64,000 nucleotides of DNA from Rhizobium sp. CC-YZS058. Lineage in GTDB: Bacteria > Pseudomonadota > Alphaproteobacteria > Rhizobiales > Rhizobiaceae. Position numbers and translations under genes: made by a program. Shown here one piece after another: positions 8,633-17,110 of the stretch. A model generated the notes under the pieces. The model saw only the letters and a program-made list of their open reading frames with translations, did not search any database and was not told the origin of the DNA. The stretch's first letter is position 1. Every line of letters starts with the position of its first letter. The stretch lies in contig NZ_JAYESJ010000001.1 of the NCBI RefSeq assembly GCF_034720595.1, forward strand, positions 1,390,001 through 1,454,000, in the 5' to 3' direction.

Positions 8633-9041
8633 GCGCTATCTGCTCGATACCTGCGCGATGCTGTACATTGCCGGCGATCAGCCGGTATCAGAACCGGTGG
8701 AGGCATTGCTCAGTGGGTTGCCGTCCTATCCGACTGAGATCGTTCTGTCGGCTTTCTCGGCTTGGGAGATCGGCATGCTCGTGGCGAAAGGGCGTCTGAC
8801 GCTGGAGCGTGACCCGCTGACCTGGTTTCGGATTGCAGCGGCGCGGTTTGATGTCGAGGTGTTGGCGGCGACCGCGAGCATTCTGGTTGCCGCGTCCTTC
8901 CTGCCGGAGCCGGTGCATGGCGATCCAGTCGACCGCATCCTCATCGCCACGGCGCGGGAGTTGGATTTGACGATCATTACCCGCGACCGCGCCATTCTGG
9001 CTTATGGCGCGGCGGGACATGTGAAGGTACTGGCCTGCTAG
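8622..9041 (+). CDS. PIN-domain ribonuclease toxin (VapC-like)
   Basis: 139-residue PIN domain. The acidic residues expected for the Mg-dependent RNase site are present: LLDTCA at residues 7-12, a Glu in SAWEIGML near 46, and HGDPVDRILIATA followed by IITRD near 103-125. The ATG at 8622 lies inside the end of the antitoxin gene; the upstream ATG at 8586 would deepen the overlap and add basic residues foreign to the family. Target RNA is unknown. The gene ends 32 bases before the aldehyde dehydrogenase, so the pair may be co-transcribed with the catabolic genes. Confidence 0.85.
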   Translation: MTTERYLLDTCAMLYIAGDQPVSEPVEALLSGLPSYPTEIVLSAFSAWEIGMLVAKGRLTLERDPLTWFRIAAARFDVEVLAATASILVAASFLPEPVHGDPVDRILIATARELDLTIITRDRAILAYGAAGHVKVLAC

Positions 9042-9073
9042 GCAAAGGCGCCTTGGGCCGAAGGAGACGGAAG

Positions 9074-10462
9074 ATGACCACCATTCAATGTATTTCGCCG
9101 ATCGACGGCTCGGTCTATGCCGAGCGCGAGGCGGCAAGCTTCGAGACGGCGAAGGCCGCCATCGCGCGCGGTCGTGCCGCGCAGAAGGACTGGGCGCGCC
9201 GTCCGTTGGAAGAGCGTGTCCAACTCGTGCTGAAAGGTGTGGCCCGTCTCAACGAGATGGTGGACGAGGTGGTGCCGGAGCTCGCCTGGCAGATGGGCCG
9301 GCCGGTGAAGTATGGCGGCGAGTTCAAGGGCTTCAACGAGCGGTCCAACTATGTGGCGACGATCGCCGCCGACGCGCTGAAGCCGATGATCGTCGAGGAG
9401 AGCGACCGATTCGAGCGCCGCATCGCCCGCGAGCCGCATGGCGTCGTCTTCGTCATCGCGCCGTGGAACTACCCCTATATGACGGCGATCAACACGATCG
9501 CGCCGGCGCTGATGGCCGGCAATGTCGTGGTGATCAAGCATGCCAGCCAGACGCTGCTCGTCGGCGAGCGCATGGTGCGGGCCTTCAACGAGGCTGGCGT
9601 GCCGCTGGAGGTGTTCCAAAACCTCTTCCTCGACCACGAGACCACCTCGGCCCTGATTGCCGCACGCAGTTTCGATTTCATCAACTTCACCGGCTCGGTC
9701 GAAGGCGGGCGGTCGATCGAGCGGGCGGCGGCCGGGACCTTCACCGGGCTCGGCTTGGAACTTGGCGGCAAGGATCCGGGCTATGTGATGGAGGATGCCG
9801 ATCTGGATGCGGCCGTCGATACGCTGATGGACGGCGCGACCTATAATTCCGGCCAGTGCTGCTGCGGCATCGAGCGCATTTACGTGCATGAATCGCTCTA
9901 CGACGCCTTCGTCGAAAAGTCGGTCGCCTGGGTCTCGAACTACACGCTCGGCAACCCGCTCGACCCCGAAACCTCGCTCGGCCCGATGGCCAACAAGCGC
10001 TTTGCCAAAACCGTGCGCGAGCAGATCGCCGACGCCAAGGCGCGGGGAGCACGGGCGCTGGTCGATCCCGCGCTCTTCCCGGCCGATGACGGGCAGGGCA
10101 CCTATGTCGCGCCGCAGATCCTGGTCGATGTCGACCACACCATGCCCTTCATGCGCGACGAGACCTTCGGTCCGGCGGTCGGCATCATGAAGGTGTCGGG
10201 CGACCAGGAAGCGCTGAGCCTGATGAACGACAGCCCCTATGGCCTGACCGCCTCGCTCTGGACCAAGGACGCCGAGCGGGCGGGGCGCATCGGCGCCGAG
10301 ATCGAAACCGGGACCGTGTTCATGAACCGGGCCGATTATCTCGATCCGGCGCTCTGCTGGACCGGGGTCAAGGAAACCGGGCGCGGTGGCGCGCTCTCCA
10401 TCATCGGCTTCCAGAACCTGACCCGGCCGAAGTCCTACCACCTGAAGAAAGTCACCGCATGA
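9074..10462 (+). CDS. NAD(P)-dependent aldehyde dehydrogenase
   Basis: Aldehyde dehydrogenase superfamily, 462 residues. Motifs: cofactor-binding APWNYP near residue 135, FTGSVEGG near 205 (Rossmann glycines), the general-base glutamate in LELGGKDPG near 230, and the nucleophile within SGQCCCGIER near 262-270. AAGGAGA lies seven bases upstream of the ATG at 9074. It overlaps the iron alcohol dehydrogenase by four bases, so the two act as a coupled pair that oxidises an alcohol to an acid through an aldehyde. In this setting the natural substrate may be a gamma-glutamyl aldehyde (inference). Confidence 0.9.
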   Translation: MTTIQCISPIDGSVYAEREAASFETAKAAIARGRAAQKDWARRPLEERVQLVLKGVARLNEMVDEVVPELAWQMGRPVKYGGEFKGFNERSNYVATIAADALKPMIVEESDRFERRIAREPHGVVFVIAPWNYPYMTAINTIAPALMAGNVVVIKHASQTLLVGERMVRAFNEAGVPLEVFQNLFLDHETTSALIAARSFDFINFTGSVEGGRSIERAAAGTFTGLGLELGGKDPGYVMEDADLDAAVDTLMDGATYNSGQCCCGIERIYVHESLYDAFVEKSVAWVSNYTLGNPLDPETSLGPMANKRFAKTVREQIADAKARGARALVDPALFPADDGQGTYVAPQILVDVDHTMPFMRDETFGPAVGIMKVSGDQEALSLMNDSPYGLTASLWTKDAERAGRIGAEIETGTVFMNRADYLDPALCWTGVKETGRGGALSIIGFQNLTRPKSYHLKKVTA

Positions 10463-11604
10463 CCATCGCTGCAAACTGGAGCTACCCGACCGCCATCAAG
10501 TTCGGCGCCGGGCGCATCAAGGAACTGGCCGACCACTGCAAGGCAAACGGCATCGCCCGGCCGCTGCTGATCACCGACCGTGGCCTCGCCACCCTGCCGA
10601 TCACCGCGCAGGCGCTCGATATCCTCGAGGCTGCCGGCCTCGGCCGGGCGATCTTCGCGGAGGTCGATCCGAACCCCAACGACGTCAATCTCGATGCGGG
10701 CGTTGCCGCCTTCAAGGCCGGCGGGCATGATGGCGTCATCGCCTTCGGCGGCGGCTCGGGCCTCGATCTCGGCAAGGCGGTCGCCTTCATGGCCGGGCAG
10801 ACACGGCCGGTCTGGGATTTCGAGGATGTCGACGACTGGTGGACGCGCGCCAGCGTGGAAGGCATTGCGCCGATCATCGCCGTGCCCACCACCGCTGGAA
10901 CCGGCTCGGAAGTCGGACGCGCCAGCGTCATCACCAATTCGAAGACCCATACGAAGAAGGTGATCTTCCATCCGAAGTTCCTGCCTGCAGTGACGATCTG
11001 CGACCCGGAACTGACCGTCGGCATGCCCAAGGTCATCACGGCCGGCACGGGCATGGATGCCTTCGCGCATTGCCTCGAGGCCTATTCCTCGCCCTTCTAT
11101 CACCCGATGAGCCAGGGTATCGCGCTTGAAGGCATGCGACTGGTCAAGGAGTATCTGCCCCGCGCCTATGCCGACGGGTCCGATCTCGAGGCCCGCGCCC
11201 ATATGATGTCGGCGGCGGCCATGGGTGCGGTCGCCTTCCAGAAGGGGCTCGGCGCCATCCACTCGCTCTCCCATCCGGTCGGCGCGATCTACAACACCCA
11301 TCACGGCATGACCAATGCCGTGGTCATGCCGCCGGTGCTGCGCTTCAACCGCTCGGCCGTCGAAGCCAGGATCGCGGCGGCAGCGGCCTATCTCGGCATT
11401 TCCGGCGGCTTCGACGGTTTCTTCGATTATGTCCTGTCGCTGCGTGCCGAATTGGGCGTGCCGGACAAGCTCTCGGCGCTGGGCGTCGGGACCGACCGGA
11501 TCGACGAGATGGCGGCGATGGCGATCGTCGACCCCACAGCCGGCGGCAACCCTGTTGCCTTGACGCTGGAAGCGGCCAAGACGCTCTTTGCCGAGTGCAT
11601 CTGA
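10459..11604 (+). CDS. Iron-containing alcohol dehydrogenase
   Basis: Group III metal-dependent alcohol dehydrogenase, 381 residues. The NAD-binding glycine motif FGGGSGLDLGKA near residue 95, PTTAGTGSE near 142, and the metal ligands Asp and His in GTGMDAFAH near 197 and His in GAIHSLSHPVGA and NTHHGMTNA near 263-280 are all present, so it should be active. The ATG overlaps the aldehyde dehydrogenase stop (ATGA). It is the last gene of the plus-strand run and is followed 12 bases later by a strong hairpin. It probably oxidises the hydroxyl group of the pathway intermediate. Confidence 0.9.
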   Translation: MTIAANWSYPTAIKFGAGRIKELADHCKANGIARPLLITDRGLATLPITAQALDILEAAGLGRAIFAEVDPNPNDVNLDAGVAAFKAGGHDGVIAFGGGSGLDLGKAVAFMAGQTRPVWDFEDVDDWWTRASVEGIAPIIAVPTTAGTGSEVGRASVITNSKTHTKKVIFHPKFLPAVTICDPELTVGMPKVITAGTGMDAFAHCLEAYSSPFYHPMSQGIALEGMRLVKEYLPRAYADGSDLEARAHMMSAAAMGAVAFQKGLGAIHSLSHPVGAIYNTHHGMTNAVVMPPVLRFNRSAVEARIAAAAAYLGISGGFDGFFDYVLSLRAELGVPDKLSALGVGTDRIDEMAAMAIVDPTAGGNPVALTLEAAKTLFAECI

Positions 11605-11616
11605 CGACGCACGCTC

Positions 11617-11644
11617 GCCCCTTCCCGCGCAGGCGGGGAGGGGC
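11617..11644 (+). terminator. Hairpin terminator after the alcohol dehydrogenase
   Basis: A 12-bp stem, GCCCCTTCCCGC with GCGGGGAGGGGC (one G-T wobble), four-base loop, followed by TCGTTT. It begins 12 bases after the stop codon and marks the end of the catabolic operon. Confidence 0.7.
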
Positions 11645-12058
11645 TCGTTTGAGAGAAGTGGGTCGAAGCTTGTGTCAAGCTGAAGACTACATCCTCGCAT
11701 AAGCAGCAATGTCCGTGTCGGAAACGCCCTTCTAAACGGTCAGTCGGCAATGATCGATGTCTTGAAGCTCCCGAACGAGGCTGCTGGTTCCTGACATGGG
11801 AGCGCCTCAAATCTCTGTTTCTGAAGGTTTTTCCTTCTCCTAGCCTGCGCCGCGGCATCAAGCTGATTCGGATGCCCGATCTTGCAAAATCGCTGGCGTT
11901 GCTTCGTCAAGAGCCGGCAAGGCGCTGGTTCTGCCATATTGCTTTTTGCCATCCTTTGGTTTCTCTCTGATTGTGTTGGATCGATGCCGCTAATATTCGA
12001 GGCGGGATAGGGCAGTGGGTGCCCTTGCGGCGCGATCCGCGTTTGAAACGGGGGCCAT
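11645..12058. other. Non-coding stretch, no convincing gene
   Basis: About 410 bases with visibly lower GC than the flanks. The only frames are short and antisense-like. One 70-codon minus-strand frame ending at 11740 has a plausible basic composition but no properly spaced ribosome-binding site and no recognisable family. It may be a decayed gene. Nothing else is supported. Confidence 0.4.
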
Positions 12059-12754
12059 ATGGCAGTCATCACTTTCGCGAACACCAAGGGCGGCGCCGGC
12101 AAGACCACGGCAGCGCTCATCCTGGCAACGGAGCTTGCGCGCGGGGGCGCCCGCGTCACCGTGCTCGACGCCGATCCGCAGCGCTGGATCTCGTCCTGGC
12201 ACGCCGTGTCCGGCGTGATCCCGAATATCGAGGTGATTTCGGAGATCACGCTGGCGTCGATCCAGGGCCATATTTCGGAAAACCGCCGCTCGACCGACTA
12301 TTTCGTGATCGATCTCGCCGGTGCGCGCAATAGCCTGCTTGCCACCGCCATCGGCCTGTCCGACCATGTGCTGATCCCGATCCAGGGCTGCTCCATGGAT
12401 GCCAAGGGCGGGGCGCAGGTGCTGGAGCTGCTTGCCGAGATCAAGGCGACGACAGGGATCGAGATCGACCATTCGGTGGTGCTGACGCGGGTCAACTCGC
12501 TCGTCACGACGCGCGCCCTGCAGGTCGTCAAGGACCTGCTGGCGAGCCGCCAGGTGCGCGTGCTCGAGACGCCGATCATCGAGCGCGCCGCCTTCCGCGA
12601 CATCTTCGATTGGGGCGGAACGCTGCAGACGCTCGATCCCGCGCGGGTCAGCAATCTGGACAAGGCCCGCGACAATGCACGGATGTTCGGCGATGAGGTT
12701 CGCCGGCTCGTTCCGCAGCGCCGGGCCCCGTCCGGGTTCCGCCGCGCGGCTTGA
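12059..12754 (+). CDS. ParA/MinD-family ATPase (orphan)
   Basis: 231-residue P-loop ATPase with the deviant Walker A motif KGGAGKTT at residues 10-17, the switch DADPQRW near 38 and Walker B-like VIDLAGA near 82. Such ATPases dimerise on ATP and position DNA, chemotaxis clusters or cell-wall machinery. No ParB, MipZ partner gene, parS site or replication gene is adjacent, so this is not an obvious plasmid partition locus. The start is the ATG at 12059; GGGGG lies about five bases upstream. It converges with the FAD oxidoreductase gene 32 bases downstream. Role unknown. Confidence 0.85.
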   Translation: MAVITFANTKGGAGKTTAALILATELARGGARVTVLDADPQRWISSWHAVSGVIPNIEVISEITLASIQGHISENRRSTDYFVIDLAGARNSLLATAIGLSDHVLIPIQGCSMDAKGGAQVLELLAEIKATTGIEIDHSVVLTRVNSLVTTRALQVVKDLLASRQVRVLETPIIERAAFRDIFDWGGTLQTLDPARVSNLDKARDNARMFGDEVRRLVPQRRAPSGFRRAA

Positions 12755-12786
12755 GCGGCCGCACGCACAGCGCGCCGGGCGCCTGA

Positions 12787-14076
12787 TCAGACCCTGCGGT
12801 CGATCAGGTGCTTGGCCTGCGCGCCGGCATGGTAGAAGGCGGATTTCAGCGACCGCATCCGATCGGGAACGATCGGACTTTCGGCAAGCGGCAGCGCCTG
12901 CGGCTCGCCGGCGAGATGGGCGGCGAGGGCTCGGCCGAACACCGTGCCCGGCGCAATGCCGCGCCCGTTATAGCCGCCGACCGAAACGACGCCGGGTGCC
13001 AGGCTATGCAGCCGCGGCAGCGCATCGACGGTCATGCCGATCCGGCCGTCCCAGCCATGATCGAATTCGACGGGACCAAGCTGCGGGAAATGCGCCTTCA
13101 GCGCGCGCTCGGCAAAGGCTTTGTGCGTGCCGGCCGCCAGGGGATCCAGCCGGCCGATGCTGCCGAAGATCAGCCGGTTCTGGCGGTCCATGCGGAAGGA
13201 TGTCATGACCATTCCCGTATCCCAGCAACCCTGCCGCTCCGGCAGGATGCTCCCGGCCAGATTGGCGGAGAGCGGCTTGGTGGCAAACTGGAAGTAGGGC
13301 AGGATGGTCAACTCCTGCGTGTGGTCGGTGAAAGGCATGCCGTCGATCATCCGGCCATAGGCATCGGTGGCGACGACGATCCTTGTGGCGCGGACATCGC
13401 CGCGCGGCGTCGTCAGACGCCAGGCATCGCCCTCCTTTTCCGCCCGCAGAACCGGCGAGTCGGTAAAGATCCGGGCACCGAGGTCGAGGACTGCGCGCGC
13501 CAGGCCGCGAACATAGGACAGCGGCTGGATCGTGCCGGCGCGGCGGTCGAGCAATGCCCCGGCAAAGCCCTCCGCGCCCGTCAGGCGGCGGGCCGCGGCC
13601 TCGTCCATCGCTTCGACCGGCGCACCCTGGCGCTTCCACTGCGCCTCGCGCGCGCGGATCTCGGTCACGCCCGCGGAGCCGACGGCCAGATGCAGCGTGC
13701 CGTTGCGAACGGCTTCGCAGTCGATGCCGAAACGGTCGATCAGGTCGAAGACCAGCGACGGACCATTGCCGAGAGCGTGCAGCAGTCGCTCGCCCGCATC
13801 CTTCCCGAGCGTGGCGATCAGATCATCCGGCATGGTCCACATGCCGGCATTGACGAGGCCGACATTGCGGCCCGAAGCGCCGTGGCCGATCGTCTTCGCT
13901 TCCAGAACCGCGACGGCAATGCCACGTTCGGCAAGGTGCAGGGCGGTGGAGATGCCGGTGAAGCCGCCGCCGATGACGGCGACATCGACGGCAAGCGTGC
14001 CATCGAGCGGTGTCGTGGCCGGCGCGGGAATGGCGCTGGTGTGCCAGAGATTGGGGAGGGAATGGGCAGCGGTCAT
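12787..14076 (-). CDS. FAD-dependent amine oxidoreductase (PuuB-like)
   Basis: Flavoprotein of the DAO/gamma-glutamylputrescine oxidase family, about 429 residues. The dinucleotide-binding motif VIGGGFTGISTALHLAERG begins near residue 35, with GHGASGRNVGLVN near 65 and the C-terminal FAD motif VGGYNGRGIAPGT near 375. The N-terminal LPNLWHTSA is characteristic of PuuB relatives. AGGA lies seven bases before the ATG at 14076; the ATG at 14094 is an alternative. The family oxidises gamma-glutamylated amines or glycine-like amines. It is convergent with the catabolic region but about 1.2 kb away, so a link to the ligase at 6783 is possible, not shown. Confidence 0.85.
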   Translation of the reverse strand: MTAAHSLPNLWHTSAIPAPATTPLDGTLAVDVAVIGGGFTGISTALHLAERGIAVAVLEAKTIGHGASGRNVGLVNAGMWTMPDDLIATLGKDAGERLLHALGNGPSLVFDLIDRFGIDCEAVRNGTLHLAVGSAGVTEIRAREAQWKRQGAPVEAMDEAAARRLTGAEGFAGALLDRRAGTIQPLSYVRGLARAVLDLGARIFTDSPVLRAEKEGDAWRLTTPRGDVRATRIVVATDAYGRMIDGMPFTDHTQELTILPYFQFATKPLSANLAGSILPERQGCWDTGMVMTSFRMDRQNRLIFGSIGRLDPLAAGTHKAFAERALKAHFPQLGPVEFDHGWDGRIGMTVDALPRLHSLAPGVVSVGGYNGRGIAPGTVFGRALAAHLAGEPQALPLAESPIVPDRMRSLKSAFYHAGAQAKHLIDRRV

Positions 14077-14244
14077 GGTCTGGTCCTGCGGCATCGAGAC
14101 CCGATCCTTAGGCCGAGTTTGGCCTGAGTAACAGAGGTCGATCATGAGATTGTGCCATCAGGTCATTCCCGGGCCATGACCATCCCGGCTCTCGGCAGCA
14201 TGTCCGAAATGCACGTGGCCGGAGGGGGCAGGCCGGGCATGCGT

Positions 14245-14276
14245 CGATCGCGGACCGGCAAGCCGGTCCGCGATCG
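14245..14276. repeat. Perfect 15-bp inverted repeat
   Basis: CGATCGCGGACCGGC and its exact reverse complement are separated by AA, followed on the plus strand by TTTC. It lies in the gap between the oxidoreductase start and the L,D-transpeptidase stop. It could be a distal terminator of the transpeptidase gene or a mobile palindromic element. The remainder of the gap (14077-14505) shows no supported gene. Confidence 0.6.
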
Positions 14277-14454
14277 TTTCGGCCAATGCCGAATGCGCAT
14301 GCAGTAAGGATAGAGCAACCGTCGGGATGCGGTTGCTTAGCTGCGGAGACAAAACGGGTTCAATACGGAGCGGTGCCGGCGAAATACGGGGTCGACCGGC
14401 GGGCACCTTGCTTTAGAGATTCATTATGACTGTTTTAAGGCGGAACAGTCGTGG

Positions 14455-14484
14455 CATCTCCGTAATTTTCTTCTCACGGAGATG
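14455..14484 (-). terminator. Hairpin downstream of the L,D-transpeptidase gene
   Basis: CATCTCCGT and ACGGAGATG form a 9-bp stem with a 12-base loop, 21 bases after the transpeptidase stop (read on the minus strand). There is no T-run after it, so it is a weak terminator candidate. Confidence 0.4.
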
Positions 14485-14505
14485 TGTCCGATTCTGACCA
14501 GCCAG

Positions 14506-15954
14506 CTAGTCGATAAACTCGACGACCGTGCCGACGCTGACCATCTTCGCAAGCTCCGTGGCGTCCCAATTGGTCAGGCGCACGCAACCATGGCTCTGGG
14601 TCTTGCCGATCTTGGAAGGATCCGGCGTACCATGGATGCCATAGGTTGGCTTTGACAGAGCGATCCAGACCGTGCCGACCGGCCCGTTCGGCCCCGGCTG
14701 CAGGGTGAGCACCTTGTCATTGTTGCCCTGCTTGAAATTGATCTTCGGATTGTAGGTATAGCCGGGGTTGAGCGCGATGCGATCGACCTGCACCGTGCCC
14801 GACGGCGAGGGGGTGTCGGAAGAGCCGATCGTCGCGGGATAGGCGGCGATCAGCGCGCCGCTTTCGTCATAGGCGAAAACCTGCTTTCGCGCCTTGTCGG
14901 CCAGGATCTTGGTCACCTTGCCGGTCTTCGGCACGCCGGTGTTGATGACCTTCACGATGGTGCCGGGAATGGAGAAATCGACGCCCGGATTCATCTCGCG
15001 CAGATAGGCCTCGTCCATGTGGAATTTCTCGCCCAGCATCTCCGGCACCGAGGTGTAGGAGAGATGCGGCAGCTCCGCCTTGTGGGCGTAATCTTCCGGA
15101 ATGGAGGCGACATAGGGGCCGGCCGCATCGGCCGATGTGATCGTGTAGGTCGTGAAGGGCAAGCCGCCGTTCAGGCGCAGGCGCTCGAGAATATCCTCGG
15201 TATTGTTCGGATCCAGCGTTTCGCCGGTCGCCTGCTGCCAGGCCTCGATCGCCTTGGTCACGTTGGAGCCGGTCTTGCCGTCGATGACGCCGGGCGAAAA
15301 GCCTTCGCGATCGAGGAAAACCTGCAGCGCGGTGATCTCGGCGCTCGACTTGCGGGTGATGGCGGCGGCCCGGGGCAGCTGCAGGCGCGGCTCGGCTGCG
15401 GGCTCGCCCGGCGGCAGCGCGGCCAGATCGTTCTCGTCGCGCGGCAACCCGTCTGCCGGCGGCAGGCCATCGGCGGGCGGCAGGCCATCGCTGAAGCCGT
15501 CTTGCGGCAGGCCCGAGGGCAGATCGCTGCGCTCGACGCCCGGCGGGACGACGCTGCGGAACCCGGGGTCCGCGCCATAGCCAGTGGACGGATCGCGGTA
15601 GTCGCGAACGGCGCCCGTTCTGCCATTGTCGAAACCATCGGTCGCAAATCCGTCATTGCCCGGTGCGTACGGGTCGCGGCTCGCGGCGCGGCGTCGGTCG
15701 CTCGTCACCGTTCCGATCACCTGGCCCCAATCATCCACCAGCACGGTGCGGCCGCGGCGGTCGCGCATCACCCGCACGCTGCCGTCATCCGGAATATAGT
15801 CCAGCACTTCGCCCTGTGGGGTCACCACGACGGCATCGGGCGCGAGGCGATAGGATGTCTGCGCACGCGCCGGCACGGTGCTGCCGAGCACGGCCACGGA
15901 GATCAGACCGGCAGCCAGGAGCGGAGAGAGACAGCGGTGTAAGGCGATGATCAC
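14506..15954 (-). CDS. L,D-transpeptidase (YkuD) with peptidoglycan-binding domain
   Basis: Periplasmic cell-wall cross-linking enzyme of about 482 residues. A signal peptide (IALHRCLSPLLAAGLISVAV, cleavage near ARA-Q) is followed by a linker with GLPPAD repeats (near residues 155-175), a PG_binding_1 domain (near 210-265), a LysM-like segment (near 275-340) and the YkuD domain. The catalytic signature HG-x7-SHGCVRL ends at Cys457. The GTG at 15954 places the signal peptide at the N-terminus and has AGG seven bases upstream; an ATG at 16032 would add 26 residues before it. It makes 3-3 cross-links or attaches proteins to peptidoglycan; both roles are known in the family. Confidence 0.85.
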   Translation of the reverse strand: MIIALHRCLSPLLAAGLISVAVLGSTVPARAQTSYRLAPDAVVVTPQGEVLDYIPDDGSVRVMRDRRGRTVLVDDWGQVIGTVTSDRRRAASRDPYAPGNDGFATDGFDNGRTGAVRDYRDPSTGYGADPGFRSVVPPGVERSDLPSGLPQDGFSDGLPPADGLPPADGLPRDENDLAALPPGEPAAEPRLQLPRAAAITRKSSAEITALQVFLDREGFSPGVIDGKTGSNVTKAIEAWQQATGETLDPNNTEDILERLRLNGGLPFTTYTITSADAAGPYVASIPEDYAHKAELPHLSYTSVPEMLGEKFHMDEAYLREMNPGVDFSIPGTIVKVINTGVPKTGKVTKILADKARKQVFAYDESGALIAAYPATIGSSDTPSPSGTVQVDRIALNPGYTYNPKINFKQGNNDKVLTLQPGPNGPVGTVWIALSKPTYGIHGTPDPSKIGKTQSHGCVRLTNWDATELAKMVSVGTVVEFID

Positions 15955-16149
15955 GGCAAAACCTGTTGACGGGCGGGGACGCGCGAGCGCTACAAGCGGA
16001 ATTCGACGGTAATATGGAAAGACTGAATTCATCGTAAAGACTTCGCTAACCACAGCGCGAGGAGAAGAGGGCTGGTAGCGCCTCCTCGCGTGCGGAGAAT
16101 TTGTGAGGCAGAACAAGGGCCTCGGTGGAGGCCGCGGGAGGCGGACGGC

Positions 16150-17010
16150 ATGCGACTTGATCTTCAGCCAGGCGGAGGCCACCTCCGGCTCGATCGAACC
16201 TCCGCGCTCGACCTCGCCGCCTTCGTGGTCGGAGGCGTCGATCTTTCGCCGGGCTCGGCTATTCCGTCGGATGGCGATCCGCGCATCGATCATGCGCTTC
16301 AGGGCTTCTTTTTCACCTGTGGCCCGGAGCATATCCGCCATCCCGAGCCAGCCGGGGATGGCCAGGCCCACTACCCGTTGCACGGGTCGATGGCCGGAAC
16401 GGCGGTGCCGCCGTCCGCCTGCCGCGCGGAGCCGGGCGCGGTCGAGGCGCGCTTTGAGGTTCCGCTCGCCGATGGCGGAACGGCGGAGATCGAGCGGCGC
16501 TGGTCCGTTGGGGCGGATGGCTGGGTCGCGCTGTCCGACCGTGTGACGAATGTCGGGCCCGCGCCCTTTTCGCCCATGTGCATGTATCACATCAATCTTG
16601 CGGGGCGGCTGCTTGGCGAAGACACCGTCGTCGCGGGCTTGATGCTGCCCGGCGGCATGCTGCCCTGGCGCTTCGGAGCGGGGGAAAGCGCCCATGTCTG
16701 CCTGCCGGCGGCCGGATCGTCGTCGGCGGGCGAGGCGCGCATCCTGCTGGGCCCGATCCCTGGGCTCAAGCGCCGCATGCTCGAAGTGCGCTATCCGACC
16801 GACACGCTGCCTTTCTTTCAGATGTGGCGCTGCCAGCGCGACGGCGCGGATGTCCTAAGCCTGGAGCCGGTCTCGCACCGCATCGCCAAGCGGCCGGCGC
16901 TTGAGGCGGCGGGGGAGCTGCCGCTTCTGCAACCGGGCGGGTCGATCGCCTATCGCCTGGCGTTGCGGATCATCGATGAGGCCCCCCACGGCGGAACGGC
17001 CGCCGGTTGA
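16150..17010 (+). CDS. DUF4432 / aldose-epimerase-like protein
   Basis: 286-residue protein of the DUF4432 group, which has the galactose-mutarotase-like beta fold. Visible features are HALQGFFFTCGPEHIRHP near residue 44 and YPLHGSMAG near 72, the family's conserved aromatic/His surroundings of the sugar pocket, and SDRVTNVG near 130. GGGAGG lies eight bases before the ATG at 16150. No signal peptide. In this family the substrate is usually unknown; sugar or sugar-acid mutarotation is expected. It is followed by a rhodanese-like gene on the same strand about 100 bases later. Confidence 0.75.
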   Translation: MRLDLQPGGGHLRLDRTSALDLAAFVVGGVDLSPGSAIPSDGDPRIDHALQGFFFTCGPEHIRHPEPAGDGQAHYPLHGSMAGTAVPPSACRAEPGAVEARFEVPLADGGTAEIERRWSVGADGWVALSDRVTNVGPAPFSPMCMYHINLAGRLLGEDTVVAGLMLPGGMLPWRFGAGESAHVCLPAAGSSSAGEARILLGPIPGLKRRMLEVRYPTDTLPFFQMWRCQRDGADVLSLEPVSHRIAKRPALEAAGELPLLQPGGSIAYRLALRIIDEAPHGGTAAG

Positions 17011-17110
17011 CGGGTCGGGCGGGGGCAGCCTACATCAAAGGGGACGAAGGGCCCGGGCTTCACGGACCGTTGATTGCGGCGCGCGGGCGATGGGCGAACA
17101 GGAGATGAGC

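Noticed and set aside
11740..11961. 70-codon minus-strand frame in the low-GC gap before parA
   Set aside because: AAAGG abuts the ATG directly, which is unsuitable spacing, and no family is recognised; kept only as a remark on the gap.
15955..16695. Long N-terminal extension of the L,D-transpeptidase frame
   Set aside because: It would place 220 or more residues before an excellent signal peptide and overlaps the divergent DUF4432 gene.
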